Assembly (NCBI GenBank): GCA_947627135.1
Contig: CANQUV010000010.1
Coordinates: forward strand, 1 to 64,000
DNA from: an uncultured Clostridia bacterium
GTDB lineage: Bacteria; Bacillota; Clostridia; Oscillospirales; Acutalibacteraceae
Reading direction: 5' to 3'
DNA length: 64,000 nucleotides
The number at the start of each line of letters is the position of its first letter. Position 1 is the first letter of the stretch. The notes under the pieces are model-generated. The model made no database searches. It was not told the DNA's origin and saw nothing but the letters and a program-made list of their open reading frames with translations. A program made the translations under genes and the position numbers. Positions 1 through 9,824 of the stretch are shown in pieces.

Positions 1-3000
1 CTTTATATCTATCCATACTGGAATGTAAATAAAAATTATCAGAAGCAGAAGGAAAAGCTGCAAAGCTTTATATCTATCCATACTGGAATGTAAATGTTAC
101 AAAAGCAAAAACAACAGGGTCAGCAAAAGAGCTTTATATCTATCCATACTGGAATGTAAATGTCAATACAGGGCAGTCAAAAAAATTGCAAGCGGCCTTT
201 ATATCTATCCATACTGGAATGTAAATTTTTTTTCTTCTGTTACAATGCAGGAATTACAACTCTTTATATCTATCCATACTGGAATGTAAATTTACAGATT
301 TTGAAGTAAAAGCGTTCATTGCTGAACTTTATATCTATCCATACTGGAATGTAAATGTTAGTACATTTCCGTCAACTGCAACACTACAATTTCTTTATAT
401 CTATCCATACTGGAATGTAAATTTTCGTCAATGCTCATATTCTTTATAGCTTCAAAACTTTATATCTATCCATACTGGAATGTAAATTAAAGAATAGTAA
501 CTGTGATATTTTTTCTTTTTTGCTTTATATCTATCCATACTGGAATGTAAATTTTACAAGACCTTGTATAAAATTCCAACCAACTGACTTTATATCTATC
601 CATACTGGAATGTAAATTTAAAATTATCTTCATATATTAACAGTGTTTGTGCCTTTATATCTATCCATACTGGAATGTAAATATGTTTGCCTTTCTTGCG
701 GCAGCGTTCACATTCGTCTTTATATCTATCCATACTGGAATGTAAATCCCTTTTTAAAATCAAAACTTACATTATCGTTATGACTTTATATCTATCCATA
801 CTGGAATGTAAATATACTCCCACGGGTCAAAAGTGTATTTGTTATACGCTTTATATCTATCCATACTGGAATGTAAATAATAGCTACTATCTCGTTATGG
901 CTAATTATAGTATCCTTTATATCTATCCATACTGGAATGTAAATAACTTTATGTATTCATCACCTTTACTGTCTTCATAGCTTTATATCTATCCATACTG
1001 GAATGTAAATAGTTTTGAGCCGATTTAGGAGGGTTAAAGGACTTGACTTTATATCTATCCATACTGGAATGTAAATAAAAAACGGTAACATTAATTAAGA
1101 GGTACTGCTTACTTTATATCTATCCATACTGGAATGTAAATGTTGAGTATCAAAGTGAAGTGTTAAAATCATTACTCTTTATATCTATCCATACTGGAAT
1201 GTAAATAAATCTCTGACAGAATTACTGTATGTATAAAGACTTCTTTATATCTATCCATACTGGAATGTAAATCTTTTTCGCACTGAAACATTATTTTGCA
1301 TTGTGCACTTTATATCTATCCATACTGGAATGTAAATAAACGAACGACTGAATGACAATCAAAATCGTCATAAGCTTTATATCTATCCATACTGGAATGT
1401 AAATTGATATAAATTTGAATACTTAACATCTACTTTACAAACTTTATATCTATCCATACTGGAATGTAAATCCATCTATAACCACATTTTGTGAACATCT
1501 ATATAACTTTATATCTATCCATACTGGAATGTAAATCTTACCGCAGAAAAAATTCAAGTGACAATAAGTGACTTTATATCTATCCATACTGGAATGTAAA
1601 TCCGAGTTAGTAAACTTAATGACTGATAAAGGTATAAACTTTATATCTATCCATACTGGAATGTAAATTAAAGCATTAGTGCAGGTAAATATGGTATGCC
1701 CATTCTTTATATCTATCCATACTGGAATGTAAATCCGCAAATGTAGAAGAGGTTAAGCATGGAGAGTGGTCTTTATATCTATCCATACTGGAATGTAAAT
1801 GTGGGTAGGATGTTCGGGGTTTAAAGAACCGTCAAAGCTTTATATCTATCCATACTGGAATGTAAATAAAAAAATATAATCTGACGGAAAATTATATAAT
1901 TTTTCTTTATATCTATCCATACTGGAATGTAAATAGCTTTAACAAGAGAAGAACAACAGTGGATTATACTTTATATCTATCCATACTGGAATGTAAATTT
2001 ATTTAAGACATACGCATGCTACAAACCTGTTTACTTTATATCTATCCATACTGGAATGTAAATTATATTAATTTCATGCCAGATGGATTATATTTAGGCT
2101 TTATATCTATCCATACTGGAATGTAAATTAATCCAATTATATCACCTCACAGGATATTTTCTCCCTTTATATCTATCCATACTGGAATGTAAATTTGCAT
2201 TTATTACAGTAAATCATAAAATAATCTTCCTTTATATCTATCCATACTGGAATGTAAATAACACAAATAATATTTCCATATACACGATTTACTGCTTTAT
2301 ATCTATCCATACTGGAATGTAAATCCCCATAGGTGAACAAAAAAAGGTAAACAATCGCATCTTTATATCTATCCATACTGGAATGTAAATAATTTTCGGG
2401 TATATCTTTTTCATATACTCTTTCATCCTTTATATCTATCCATACTGGAATGTAAATGCAATTTGACTTTCTTCTAAAAGATTGTTGGGAATGCTTTATA
2501 TCTATCCATACTGGAATGTAAATGTATAATCGTCAACTGAATCAATAACCCAAACTGTACTTTATATCTATCCATACTGGAATGTAAATTTGTTGCATTT
2601 GTGCGACTAATTTCAATATGATAACTTTATATCTATCCATACTGGAATGTAAATAGCTGAATTGTTTTAGGGTAATTTGTTTGTGTAGTTCTTTATATCT
2701 ATCCATACTGGAATGTAAATGCATATTTGATGGGATGGAATAACAATTCAGAATTACTTTATATCTATCCATACTGGAATGTAAATAGTTGGAAATTTTG
2801 TTAAAGAAAACACATCTAATGCACTTTATATCTATCCATACTGGAATGTAAATTGGAAAAAGAGTGTTGTATAAGTTTGGAACTCCGTCTTTATATCTAT
2901 CCATACTGGAATGTAAATCTGTAATTGCTTTTGTAATTCCTCCCCATTTTGCTACTTTATATCTATCCATACTGGAATGTAAATGTAAATTCGTTTTCAT

Positions 3001-3314
3001 AAAAACTATCTTCAACAAGCTTTATATCTATCCATACTGGAATGTAAATCAAATTCAGAAATAAATGATATTTCAAAATTGAGAACTTTATATCTATCCA
3101 TACTGGAATGTAAATAAAAGGAAGCACTTTATCAGCAATGGGAACAGTACGACTTTATATCTATCCATACTGGAATGTAAATGAAAAGAAATCGCATAAA
3201 CAAGCTAAAAATGGCTTGCTTTATATCTATCCATACTGGAATGTAAAAAATTCAAGACATTATTATGGGCATTAAAAAGCTAAACTTTATATCTATCCAC
3301 ACTGAAATGTATAT
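1..3314 (+). CRISPR. CRISPR array, 51 repeats and 50 spacers in view, type I-B-like repeat
   Basis: A 30-bp repeat begins CTTTATATCTATCC and ends GGAATGTAAAT. Copies start at 1, 66, 132, 197, 262 and so on up to 3219 and 3285, with a period of 64-67 bp and spacers of 34-37 bp. The first 49 copies look identical. The copy at 3219 has its last base changed, and the copy at 3285 carries three changes. The GGAATGTAAAT end closely resembles the C. difficile type I-B repeat, which supports transcription on the plus strand. Degenerate terminal repeats mark the right edge as the leader-distal (oldest) end, so leader and probably cas genes lie left of the window. The window opens on the first base of a repeat, so the array probably continues to the left. 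No cas gene is present here. Confidence 0.98.
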
Positions 3315-3433
3315 TTAATATTTATATTTTTCTTCCATCCGAACCAAGCTAAAATAAATTTAAACCTTGTACAAAATCGGTAAATTGTTAGGATCTATTA
3401 TTTACTCATAATATTTTAAATCGCCTTTTATAC

Positions 3434-3472
3434 AAAAACAGTCAGGTGTTTTATCACCTGACTGTTTTTATA
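3434..3472. terminator. Bidirectional terminator between CRISPR array and VanW gene
   Basis: A perfect 15-bp stem (3434-3448 with 3455-3469) has a 6-nt loop, an A-run on the left and a T-run on the right. It can end the CRISPR transcript arriving from the left and the VanW-type gene arriving from the right. The rest of 3315-3433 is AT-rich and holds nothing I recognise. Confidence 0.85.
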
Positions 3473-3512
3473 AATGTTATTATTCTTTATAAAGAGTTTT
3501 ACAGTATTATTT

Positions 3513-4346
3513 TCAGTTTCGTACAAGTTCCTTGGGAATTAAATCATAATCAAACATTACGAGAGAATTGTTATCCAATATCAACTTTTTATCAAGTAAT
3601 TTTTCTGAATTGCGGTCATAAGTTTCCTTATAAATTTTTGATACTCTGTAAAATTTGTCCTTCTTTTTTTCAAAATGGTGATCTTCCTCAACCAGTCTGT
3701 ATGTATATGGAAATAATGAAACACTTCTTAATTCACCATATAACCTTTCATCTTTACACCAGAGACAAAGTTGAATATCCTGATCTGTATCATTTTTAAA
3801 TCTGTAATCAGCGTTATTGTAGCTTATAGATGTACCTGTACTGAAAGGTACTCTTTCTCCATGGTCAGGTGAAAGTGCATCAGAATGATTATGAAACTCT
3901 GTGACCGTCATCGGACTATGAAGTACTAACAGATGTATAGTGTTTCCTAAATTGCAAAGACCGCCGCCTATGCCCGGTTTGATTTCGTTATCCACAAGAA
4001 CTCTTCCGTCTTTGTAACCTTTACTTTTTGTTGTTTTTCCGACAGTTTTCCAGAATGAAAAAGTTTCTCCCGGGTGAACGATCAAACCATTTATACTTTT
4101 ACAGGCTATGTCAATATTTACTGCCTTGTTTTTCTGTAATACAGGATCAATATTTTTTCCTCTTTTTATTAAACCACAACTATAACTTGAAACAACTATG
4201 GGAAGCTTTTCCTTACTTTTTGTTGCTGAAAAAATTTCTTTGCTTTTAAAATTTTGTATATGTCTTTTCAGAATTTCCTTTTGTAATGAAATAGCATAAC
4301 AAGTTGGGTTTAATTCACAGAACAGAACATCCTTTTTCCATAGCAT
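3513..4346 (-). CDS. VanW-domain protein
   Basis: This 277-residue protein belongs to the VanW family, which occurs in vancomycin-resistance clusters and, more often, as a cell-envelope protein of unknown biochemical role in Gram-positive bacteria. The diagnostic stretch is present: HPGETFSFW near residue 91 and GIGGGLCN near 125, followed by a conserved histidine-rich patch (TEFHNHSD). No signal peptide or membrane segment is obvious, so secretion is not supported by this start. GGGGGA lies just upstream of the ATG. The gene stands between the CRISPR terminator and a YqeG-type gene on the same strand, separated by about 40 bp, so the two may be co-transcribed. There is no van cluster around it, so a resistance role should not be inferred. 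Confidence 0.85.
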   Translation of the reverse strand: MLWKKDVLFCELNPTCYAISLQKEILKRHIQNFKSKEIFSATKSKEKLPIVVSSYSCGLIKRGKNIDPVLQKNKAVNIDIACKSINGLIVHPGETFSFWKTVGKTTKSKGYKDGRVLVDNEIKPGIGGGLCNLGNTIHLLVLHSPMTVTEFHNHSDALSPDHGERVPFSTGTSISYNNADYRFKNDTDQDIQLCLWCKDERLYGELRSVSLFPYTYRLVEEDHHFEKKKDKFYRVSKIYKETYDRNSEKLLDKKLILDNNSLVMFDYDLIPKELVRN

Positions 4347-4384
4347 TGTAAATTCCCCCTTATTTTATTTTCGTTTTATATTTA

Positions 4385-4897
4385 TTAAATATCAACAGAA
4401 TGGTTTTTACTTAATTTAAAAAATATAAGTACAAATTTTTCTAAATACCTTTTTATTCCTATTCTTTTTTCATTTGGTGCTTCAATGTAATGAACCATTA
4501 TATTTGGAATTAAACACTTATTTGCACCATAAATATCCACGAACATTTGATCGCCTATATAAACAACATCATTTTTTTCTAGTCCAAGCATATCAACAGC
4601 CTTCAAGTATCCGGCGGATTCAGGTTTTTCTGCGTCACAAATATATGGTGTATCTATATTTCTGATAAACCTTTCGACTCTCTCTTTGTCATTATTTGAC
4701 AGGAGAATAGTCTTAAAACCTATATTTTGCACTTCTTTAAAGAATTTGTCAACTTTTTCATTAGAATCATCACCATGGTGAACAAGAGTGTTGTCAATAT
4801 CAAATATAATTCCCCTTAAGCCATTGTTGTAGAGTTTTTTATAGTCAATATCGAATACACTTTTCGAATATGCACCCGGATAAAATTTTTTAAACAT
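4385..4897 (-). CDS. YqeG-family HAD-superfamily (IIIA) phosphatase
   Basis: A 170-residue single-domain haloacid-dehalogenase-type phosphatase. Motif I is DIDNTL at about 33-38, motif II is the SNN stretch near 68, the catalytic lysine sits in EKPE near 91, and motif III is GDQMFVD near 115. Length and motif spacing fit the YqeG family, which in many Firmicutes sits in a ribosome/shikimate gene cluster; here it neighbours a VanW gene instead. The physiological substrate is not known. An AGAGG ribosome site precedes the ATG. It is probably the first gene of a two-gene minus-strand unit. Family assignment is firm; biological role is open. Confidence 0.88.
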   Translation of the reverse strand: MFKKFYPGAYSKSVFDIDYKKLYNNGLRGIIFDIDNTLVHHGDDSNEKVDKFFKEVQNIGFKTILLSNNDKERVERFIRNIDTPYICDAEKPESAGYLKAVDMLGLEKNDVVYIGDQMFVDIYGANKCLIPNIMVHYIEAPNEKRIGIKRYLEKFVLIFFKLSKNHSVDI

Positions 4898-5052
4898 TAA
4901 TTAACCTCTTTGAAAGTTGTAATTTAAAATCTGCCAATTATTTAATATGAAAGTTGATTATTAAAATTTTATCATAAATATGTAGAAATATCAAGTTTCA
5001 ACATATAAATTGTCGAAAAATTAAAATTTTTTGAATTTTTTTATATGTTTTA

Positions 5053-5081
5053 TTGCAAAATTATATATTTAGTAATATAAT
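5053..5081 (+). promoter_or_regulatory. Sigma-A-type promoter for the 5105 gene
   Basis: TTGCAA at 5053-5058 and TATAAT at 5076-5081 are separated by exactly 17 bp, about 25 bp upstream of the start codon of the following gene. This is a near-consensus vegetative promoter. Confidence 0.7.
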
Positions 5082-5104
5082 ATCCATATATAGAGGTGTC
5101 AGTA

Positions 5105-5776
5105 ATGAATTGTAAACCATTACTTATTGTAATGCTTACTTATAATGATCTTACAGTAAGAAATGCATTTAAAATTTTTGAACAATGCAAAAACACAAAA
5201 GCTGAAATTTTTGGCTTTAAGGAAGAGCCCTTGCCATTAACTGAAATGAAAAAACTATTTTCATATATAAAAGAAAACGGTAAGAAAACAGCATTAGAAG
5301 TAGTTGCTTATACTGAACAGGAATGTATTAATGGGGCAAAAATGGCTGTGGAATGTGGTTGTGATTACCTTATGGGTACCATTTTTTACGATTCTGTCAA
5401 TGACTATTGTAAAGAAAATAAAATTAAGTATATGCCCTATGTAGGTGAAATAACAGAAAGACCTTCAGTGTTGAATGGTAATATTGATGATATAATTAAT
5501 GAGGCAAAGGAATATTTGAAAAAGGGTGTTTATGGTTTTGATTTACTCGGTTACAGATACACCGGGAATGCTTTTGAACTTAACAAAAGGTTTGTTGAAA
5601 GTATTGATGCACCGGTGTGCATCGCAGGAAGCGTAAACAGTTTTCAGCGTCTTGACGAAGTTAAAGCAGTGTCACCTTGGTCCTTTACCATTGGCAGTGC
5701 ATTTTTTGATAATATGTTTGACGGAACATTTGCTGAACAGATTAATAAGGTATGTGACTATATTAATAATGACTAA
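5105..5776 (+). CDS. TIM-barrel-like protein of unknown function
   Basis: About 223 residues with alternating beta/alpha organisation. Glycine-rich strand ends such as ECGCDYLMGT, YVGEI, VYGFDLLGYRYTG and VCIAGSVNS recall the phosphate-binding barrels of HisA/HisF, TrpC or the KGPDC sugar-phosphate enzymes. I cannot place it in a named family. The longest frame opens at a GTG (5096), but that codon lies inside the AGAGGTG ribosome site, so I use the ATG at 5105. The gene is monocistronic with its own promoter. Neighbours give no pathway clue. A sugar-phosphate or heterocycle-forming enzyme is a guess from fold only. Confidence 0.6.
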   Translation: MNCKPLLIVMLTYNDLTVRNAFKIFEQCKNTKAEIFGFKEEPLPLTEMKKLFSYIKENGKKTALEVVAYTEQECINGAKMAVECGCDYLMGTIFYDSVNDYCKENKIKYMPYVGEITERPSVLNGNIDDIINEAKEYLKKGVYGFDLLGYRYTGNAFELNKRFVESIDAPVCIAGSVNSFQRLDEVKAVSPWSFTIGSAFFDNMFDGTFAEQINKVCDYINND

Positions 5777-6278
5777 TTAAGTAATGCAAGTTTTTGTAAT
5801 TGTTGTCTTTTTTGAGCTTTTATAAATAAATGGTTTTGACTTTGATACAATAAAGTTATCAAAGTTTTATGGAGACATTGTATATAAAAAGCTGCTTGTT
5901 ATACTTTTATCAGCTTTTGTTTTTATCTTGACGGATACGGTTCACTTGATTTTAAAGAAGGCGTATGTTATGGTGGTTCAATCGGTATTTACAGTTCCTT
6001 TGGTATTATAATACGGATAAAGGTATAACTATGTTTTTTGCGAGCACAATATGAACTCTAGTAATGATTTTGTTCTGGCAACAAAATTTTATCATACTTT
6101 AATGAATAAAATAATTTAAAAAACAGAGCTGTCTGCACATAATAGTGCGGACAGTTCCGCTTTTGATTTAGATGAAATTTTATTTTTTAAGATAGAAGTC
6201 TGTTCGTATTTTAACATTCTGCTATATTTATCAGACATTATAAAACGATTTGTGTTGTATATAAACTTTTACGATTAT
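5777..6278. other. Intergenic stretch with a possible decayed gene
   Basis: About 500 bp without an intact gene. Around 5880-5940 a frame without a start codon reads like a signal peptide (KKLLVILLSAFVF). The next frame over, about 5925-6033, continues with a glycine/tyrosine-rich stretch (LDGYGSLDF, YGGSIGIYSS) and then stops. This looks like a small secreted-protein gene broken by a frameshift, but the evidence is weak. A terminator-like hairpin follows at 6129-6154. Confidence 0.25.
6129..6154 (+). terminator. Hairpin, probable terminator
   Basis: CTGTCTGCAC (6129-6138) pairs with GTGCGGACAG (6145-6154) with one G-U pair and a 6-nt loop. TTCCGCTTTT follows on the plus strand. Confidence 0.5.
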
Positions 6279-8063
6279 TTACAGAAGACCAAAATATTTA
6301 TTATGTGCTTCTTGATATTCTAGGTTAAATTTTTCGTCTCGACCGGAGTGTAGCGTTGAAACATAGTCATGTACCTGATGTTTGATTTCCGGTGTTGCTC
6401 TTGCTATTGTTGCTACACCGATATTGGAGCATATATCCGAAATGCGTTCCATTTCTGAAAGCAAGTTTAAAAATTCCGTACCTGTTAAAACAGAACATTT
6501 GCCGGTTCTTAAGCGCTCTAAATGATTGTTTTTTAAAGCGTTTACCATGTCATCTACTACTTGCTCTAACGGTTCAATATGACGGGCTGCAGTTACATCT
6601 CGTTTTTTAAATGCTTTATCGCTATAATCCAAAATTGTACTAATCAATTTATTAAGTACATTCAACTCTGAAATAGCCTCGTTTGAAAATGAGGTTTGAT
6701 TCTTATGTAGAGCTGTTGCTATTTCTGTAATATTAACGGCATGATCACTCAATCGTTCAAATTCATTAACCACAGAATGATAGTGGTTCATAATCTCCGA
6801 ATGCTCGGGAACGGTAATATGAGCAGATATTTGAATCAGATAGTTACTGATACAATCTGTCATTATATCAATGTATTTTTCATCTTCTAAAATCTGATCT
6901 GTTGTTTTTTCATTATACTGAACAATTAATTTAAATGAACGATCAAGATTTTTGCGTGCCATATCGTACATCACTAAAAGTGCATCATAGCATCGACCAA
7001 ATGCAAGCGCAGGTGTGCTGAAAAATACCGGATTAAGTGCATCAAGAAGTTCATCATACTTTCCAACAGTAACAGGTTTATCTTTAATAATTTTATGGCT
7101 GAGCTTTTCATAAAAATTCAATGTTGGGAATAGCAAAACTGCACACGCTAAATTAAAAATCATATTGGCATCTGCAATATCACCTGAATATACCACACTG
7201 TTCCAGATGCTGTCCAAAAGTCCTATGTTATGAATTATAGTAATTGTTATTAAAATTAAAAGGGATTTACTTAAGTTAAACAAAATATTAATAATTCCAA
7301 CTCGTTTAGCATCGGGCTTTGTTCCAATACAACAGACGATTGCTGTTGTTATGCAATCCCCCAGATAAATTCCGACCAATACTGCATAAATTGCACTGAA
7401 TGTTAATTGACCGGACATGGAAAATGCCTGAAGAATACCTATACTTGCAGAGGAACTTTGTAATACAAAAGCAACTCCTGCACCAATGAAATAAGCAAGT
7501 ATAGGATTTTCTCCCAAAATGGAGAAAAGCTGCTCGATAATTCCGCTTTCTGACAAGGCAGTTACTGCATCGGTCATATTAAGAAGACCCGAAAACAGAA
7601 TACCAAAACCAATAATGATTTGCCCTGCTTTGCCATAACCTTTAGACTGCCATCCCATAATAAGTATTATGCCTATTATAAGAGCAATAGGGGCTAAAGT
7701 GGACGGTTTGAAAAATTGTAGAAACGAGGTTCCGGAAGAATCCAGATCCAAAAGTCTTATAATTTGTCCGGTAACTGTTGTACCTACATTAGCACCTACA
7801 ATAATACCGACGGACTGATGAAGGGAAATAATTCCTGCACCTACAAGGCCGGCAGTAATGACAATGGTTGCAGTAGAAGATTGAATTACAGCGGTAATTA
7901 CCAATCCTAATAAAAATGCCTTAATTGGAGTATTAGTAAGCTGTTCCAGTGCTTTTTTTAAAGGACCGGAAGAGCTTTCCTTTAATCCGTCTCCCATTAT
8001 GCGCATTCCATATAAGAACATCGCAAGACCGCCTAAAAGTGTAATTAAATTAAAGATACTCAT
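6279..8063 (-). CDS. Na+/phosphate cotransporter with PhoU-like domain (NptA type)
   Basis: A 594-residue type II Na+/Pi cotransporter. The membrane half carries the family's two inverted QSS repeats (AVIQSSTAT near residue 60 and VLQSSSAS near 205) within several hydrophobic helices. The C-terminal part from about residue 340 is a helical PhoU-like domain, as usual in bacterial members. It should import phosphate with sodium at the cytoplasmic membrane. The longest frame begins with a GTG that is part of the AAGGGTG ribosome site, so I place the start at the ATG three codons inside. The gene is divergent from the restriction-like gene at 8214 and appears monocistronic. I see no Pho-box-like site. 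Confidence 0.93.
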   Translation of the reverse strand: MSIFNLITLLGGLAMFLYGMRIMGDGLKESSSGPLKKALEQLTNTPIKAFLLGLVITAVIQSSTATIVITAGLVGAGIISLHQSVGIIVGANVGTTVTGQIIRLLDLDSSGTSFLQFFKPSTLAPIALIIGIILIMGWQSKGYGKAGQIIIGFGILFSGLLNMTDAVTALSESGIIEQLFSILGENPILAYFIGAGVAFVLQSSSASIGILQAFSMSGQLTFSAIYAVLVGIYLGDCITTAIVCCIGTKPDAKRVGIINILFNLSKSLLILITITIIHNIGLLDSIWNSVVYSGDIADANMIFNLACAVLLFPTLNFYEKLSHKIIKDKPVTVGKYDELLDALNPVFFSTPALAFGRCYDALLVMYDMARKNLDRSFKLIVQYNEKTTDQILEDEKYIDIMTDCISNYLIQISAHITVPEHSEIMNHYHSVVNEFERLSDHAVNITEIATALHKNQTSFSNEAISELNVLNKLISTILDYSDKAFKKRDVTAARHIEPLEQVVDDMVNALKNNHLERLRTGKCSVLTGTEFLNLLSEMERISDICSNIGVATIARATPEIKHQVHDYVSTLHSGRDEKFNLEYQEAHNKYFGLL

Positions 8064-8213
8064 ATTTTTCACCCTTATAGAAATAAGCTTATCTTATAAC
8101 AATATATATTTTACTAAATTTCTACAAGTTTTTCCATACTTTTTATAAATTTAATTATTTGTTTTTAAAATCAAGTATAATAAAAAATCAGAAAATATTT
8201 TATGAGGTTTAAC

Positions 8214-9575
8214 ATGAACAAAATACCGGTTATTAATTTAAAAGGAATAAATTGTTGGATAGTTAATTTAATGCCATTTGATTTCGAAGAAAGAAATTCC
8301 AAAGAAGTTTTACCCTTTCAGCAAGCCTGTATTGATAAGAAGATATTTGGTATGGGTTGGGGTACAGAAGTTATAGAAGATATTGGAGAAAATGAAAATA
8401 TCAATGAAAATAATAAAAAATTATATTTAGAAAAAGTGAGAAAATATGCAGAAGAAAAAACAATAGAAAAATACGGTGATAATTTATCTGATAAGATAAA
8501 AGGGGAAATAAAAAAAGAAACTCAAAATTTTAAAGCCCTTGAAAATGCACTTAAAAATTATAGTGAAATCAAAAAAGATGATTTTGTTATTATACGCTTA
8601 AAAAACTCCCATTACTATATAGGGAGAGTAAACAACAAAGCAAAATATATGCAAAGTGTTATTGTTAATAATGAAAAAGCAGGCAGAATTTCATGGGGCT
8701 GTCATGTTAAGGAATGGGTTGAATTTCAAAATGAAGAAGAACTTCCTTCAGATATAATTGGGAGATTTTCTCAGAGATATCATTCAACAATTCAGAAAAT
8801 TGCTGACTTCAGAATAAAAATAATGATTATTTCAGCTTTTGAAAGAAAAACTAAAAAGTCGGTATTTAATGATTTTATTCCTAAACTTTTAATAAATCAA
8901 AATAATTTTGTTACAAGTCTTAATTATATGGAACTTGAAGACCTTGTGTGCCAGTTTATTTATGATAAACTTAAAGATTACAGATATATTCTTTTACCTT
9001 CTTCATGCAAAATTAATAAGCAAAATTTTGAGTTTACCTTTGTAAGTGAAAATAGAAAACCGGTTACCTGTCAGGTTAAAAATAAAAATTTTGTTGATCC
9101 GGAAGAGTATGAAAAACAGGATAGTTACGAAAAAATATATCTTTTTTCAGGAGAATGGAAAGAAGATGATATAGCAACATGGCAAAATAAATATAACGAA
9201 AAAGAGGATAAAAATATTTATATAATACGCAAACAGGAATTGTTTGAAACTTTGAAAAAGGCTTCTTATCTTAAAAATAAATTTGAAAAATTTTATATTG
9301 TTTGCGGAACAGATAATACCGTAAATGAAAATAAAAATTATTCCTATGAAAAATTAAAAAATACGATTGAGAAAAATGTTCCAGAAGATCGTATAGTTTC
9401 TGTAAGAAAGCATTTAACATCGAAAAGGTATAAGTTTAATGACGATGAACATTTAATTTATATAGGCAGCTATAAATTTTTTTATTCACCTGAATTTGGA
9501 GCCTTTTTTGATGATACCGGCGACTCAAAATATAATGGAAGAGAAAAAGAATTTATAAACAAATTTTTGACTTGA
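8214..9575 (+). CDS. Solitary EVE/Mrr-like restriction-type protein (putative modification-dependent nuclease)
   Basis: A 453-residue protein in two parts. The N-terminal half resembles EVE/PUA-like reader domains found in restriction proteins: a GMGWG motif near residue 45, then YYIGRV near 140, a VKEWVEF segment and a GRFSQRYHSTIQKI segment. The C-terminal half resembles a PD-(D/E)xK nuclease of Mrr type: LEDLV, the stretch LLPSSCK, FEFTFV and a Q-x-K catalytic motif in CQVKNK. Families of this architecture act against modified foreign DNA. No methylase or other defence partner is adjacent. The start is the second ATG, six bases after TGAGG; a first ATG at 8202 overlaps that site. The lysine- and asparagine-rich, very AT-rich composition differs from neighbours and suggests acquisition. 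A TATAAT lies at 8176-8181. Function is inferred from motifs read by eye. Confidence 0.6.
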   Translation: MNKIPVINLKGINCWIVNLMPFDFEERNSKEVLPFQQACIDKKIFGMGWGTEVIEDIGENENINENNKKLYLEKVRKYAEEKTIEKYGDNLSDKIKGEIKKETQNFKALENALKNYSEIKKDDFVIIRLKNSHYYIGRVNNKAKYMQSVIVNNEKAGRISWGCHVKEWVEFQNEEELPSDIIGRFSQRYHSTIQKIADFRIKIMIISAFERKTKKSVFNDFIPKLLINQNNFVTSLNYMELEDLVCQFIYDKLKDYRYILLPSSCKINKQNFEFTFVSENRKPVTCQVKNKNFVDPEEYEKQDSYEKIYLFSGEWKEDDIATWQNKYNEKEDKNIYIIRKQELFETLKKASYLKNKFEKFYIVCGTDNTVNENKNYSYEKLKNTIEKNVPEDRIVSVRKHLTSKRYKFNDDEHLIYIGSYKFFYSPEFGAFFDDTGDSKYNGREKEFINKFLT

Positions 9576-9630
9576 TTATCATTAATAATGGTTTTACTAT
9601 ACTTAAGAATAAATAAAAGTATTGATTATG

Positions 9631-9664
9631 AACTAATCGCTAAAATTTTTTAGCGATTAGTTTA
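9631..9664 (+). terminator. Terminator after the restriction-like gene
   Basis: A 15-bp stem, AACTAATCGCTAAAA (9631-9645) with its complement at 9648-9662, has a tight loop and is followed by T-rich sequence. Confidence 0.75.
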
Positions 9665-9824
9665 CTTTATTATTGTTCATAAGTTTGTTTATAAAATGAA
9701 ACTGATTAAATTAAAAGTAGATCGAATTAAAATATGCTTATTTTTATTTTATTGTTGCTTTTGTTTTCACAATTTCCTTTTATACACATAAAATGTATTT
9801 ATAAAATAGAAGGAAGGTGTTTTT

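Noticed and set aside
687..3064. Open frames across the CRISPR array on both strands
   Set aside because: They encode the repeat itself over and over (YLSILECK, YIPVWIDIK, SSMDRYK) with unrelated spacer sequence between. They arise from stop-free repeats and are not genes.
1..3314. Self-targeting spacers against the particle operon
   Set aside because: I compared by eye the more distinctive spacers with the operon and saw no match. A short 13-base similarity between the spacer at 1602-1638 and about 6010 looks accidental. A computed search of all 50 spacers would settle it.
3315..3433. CRISPR leader to the right of the array
   Set aside because: The right-hand repeats are degenerate and the repeat orientation puts the leader on the left; the region ends in a terminator.
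3513..4346. Vancomycin-resistance gene
   Set aside because: VanW-domain proteins are common in clostridia outside resistance clusters, and no vanH, vanA/B, vanX or sensor genes are nearby.
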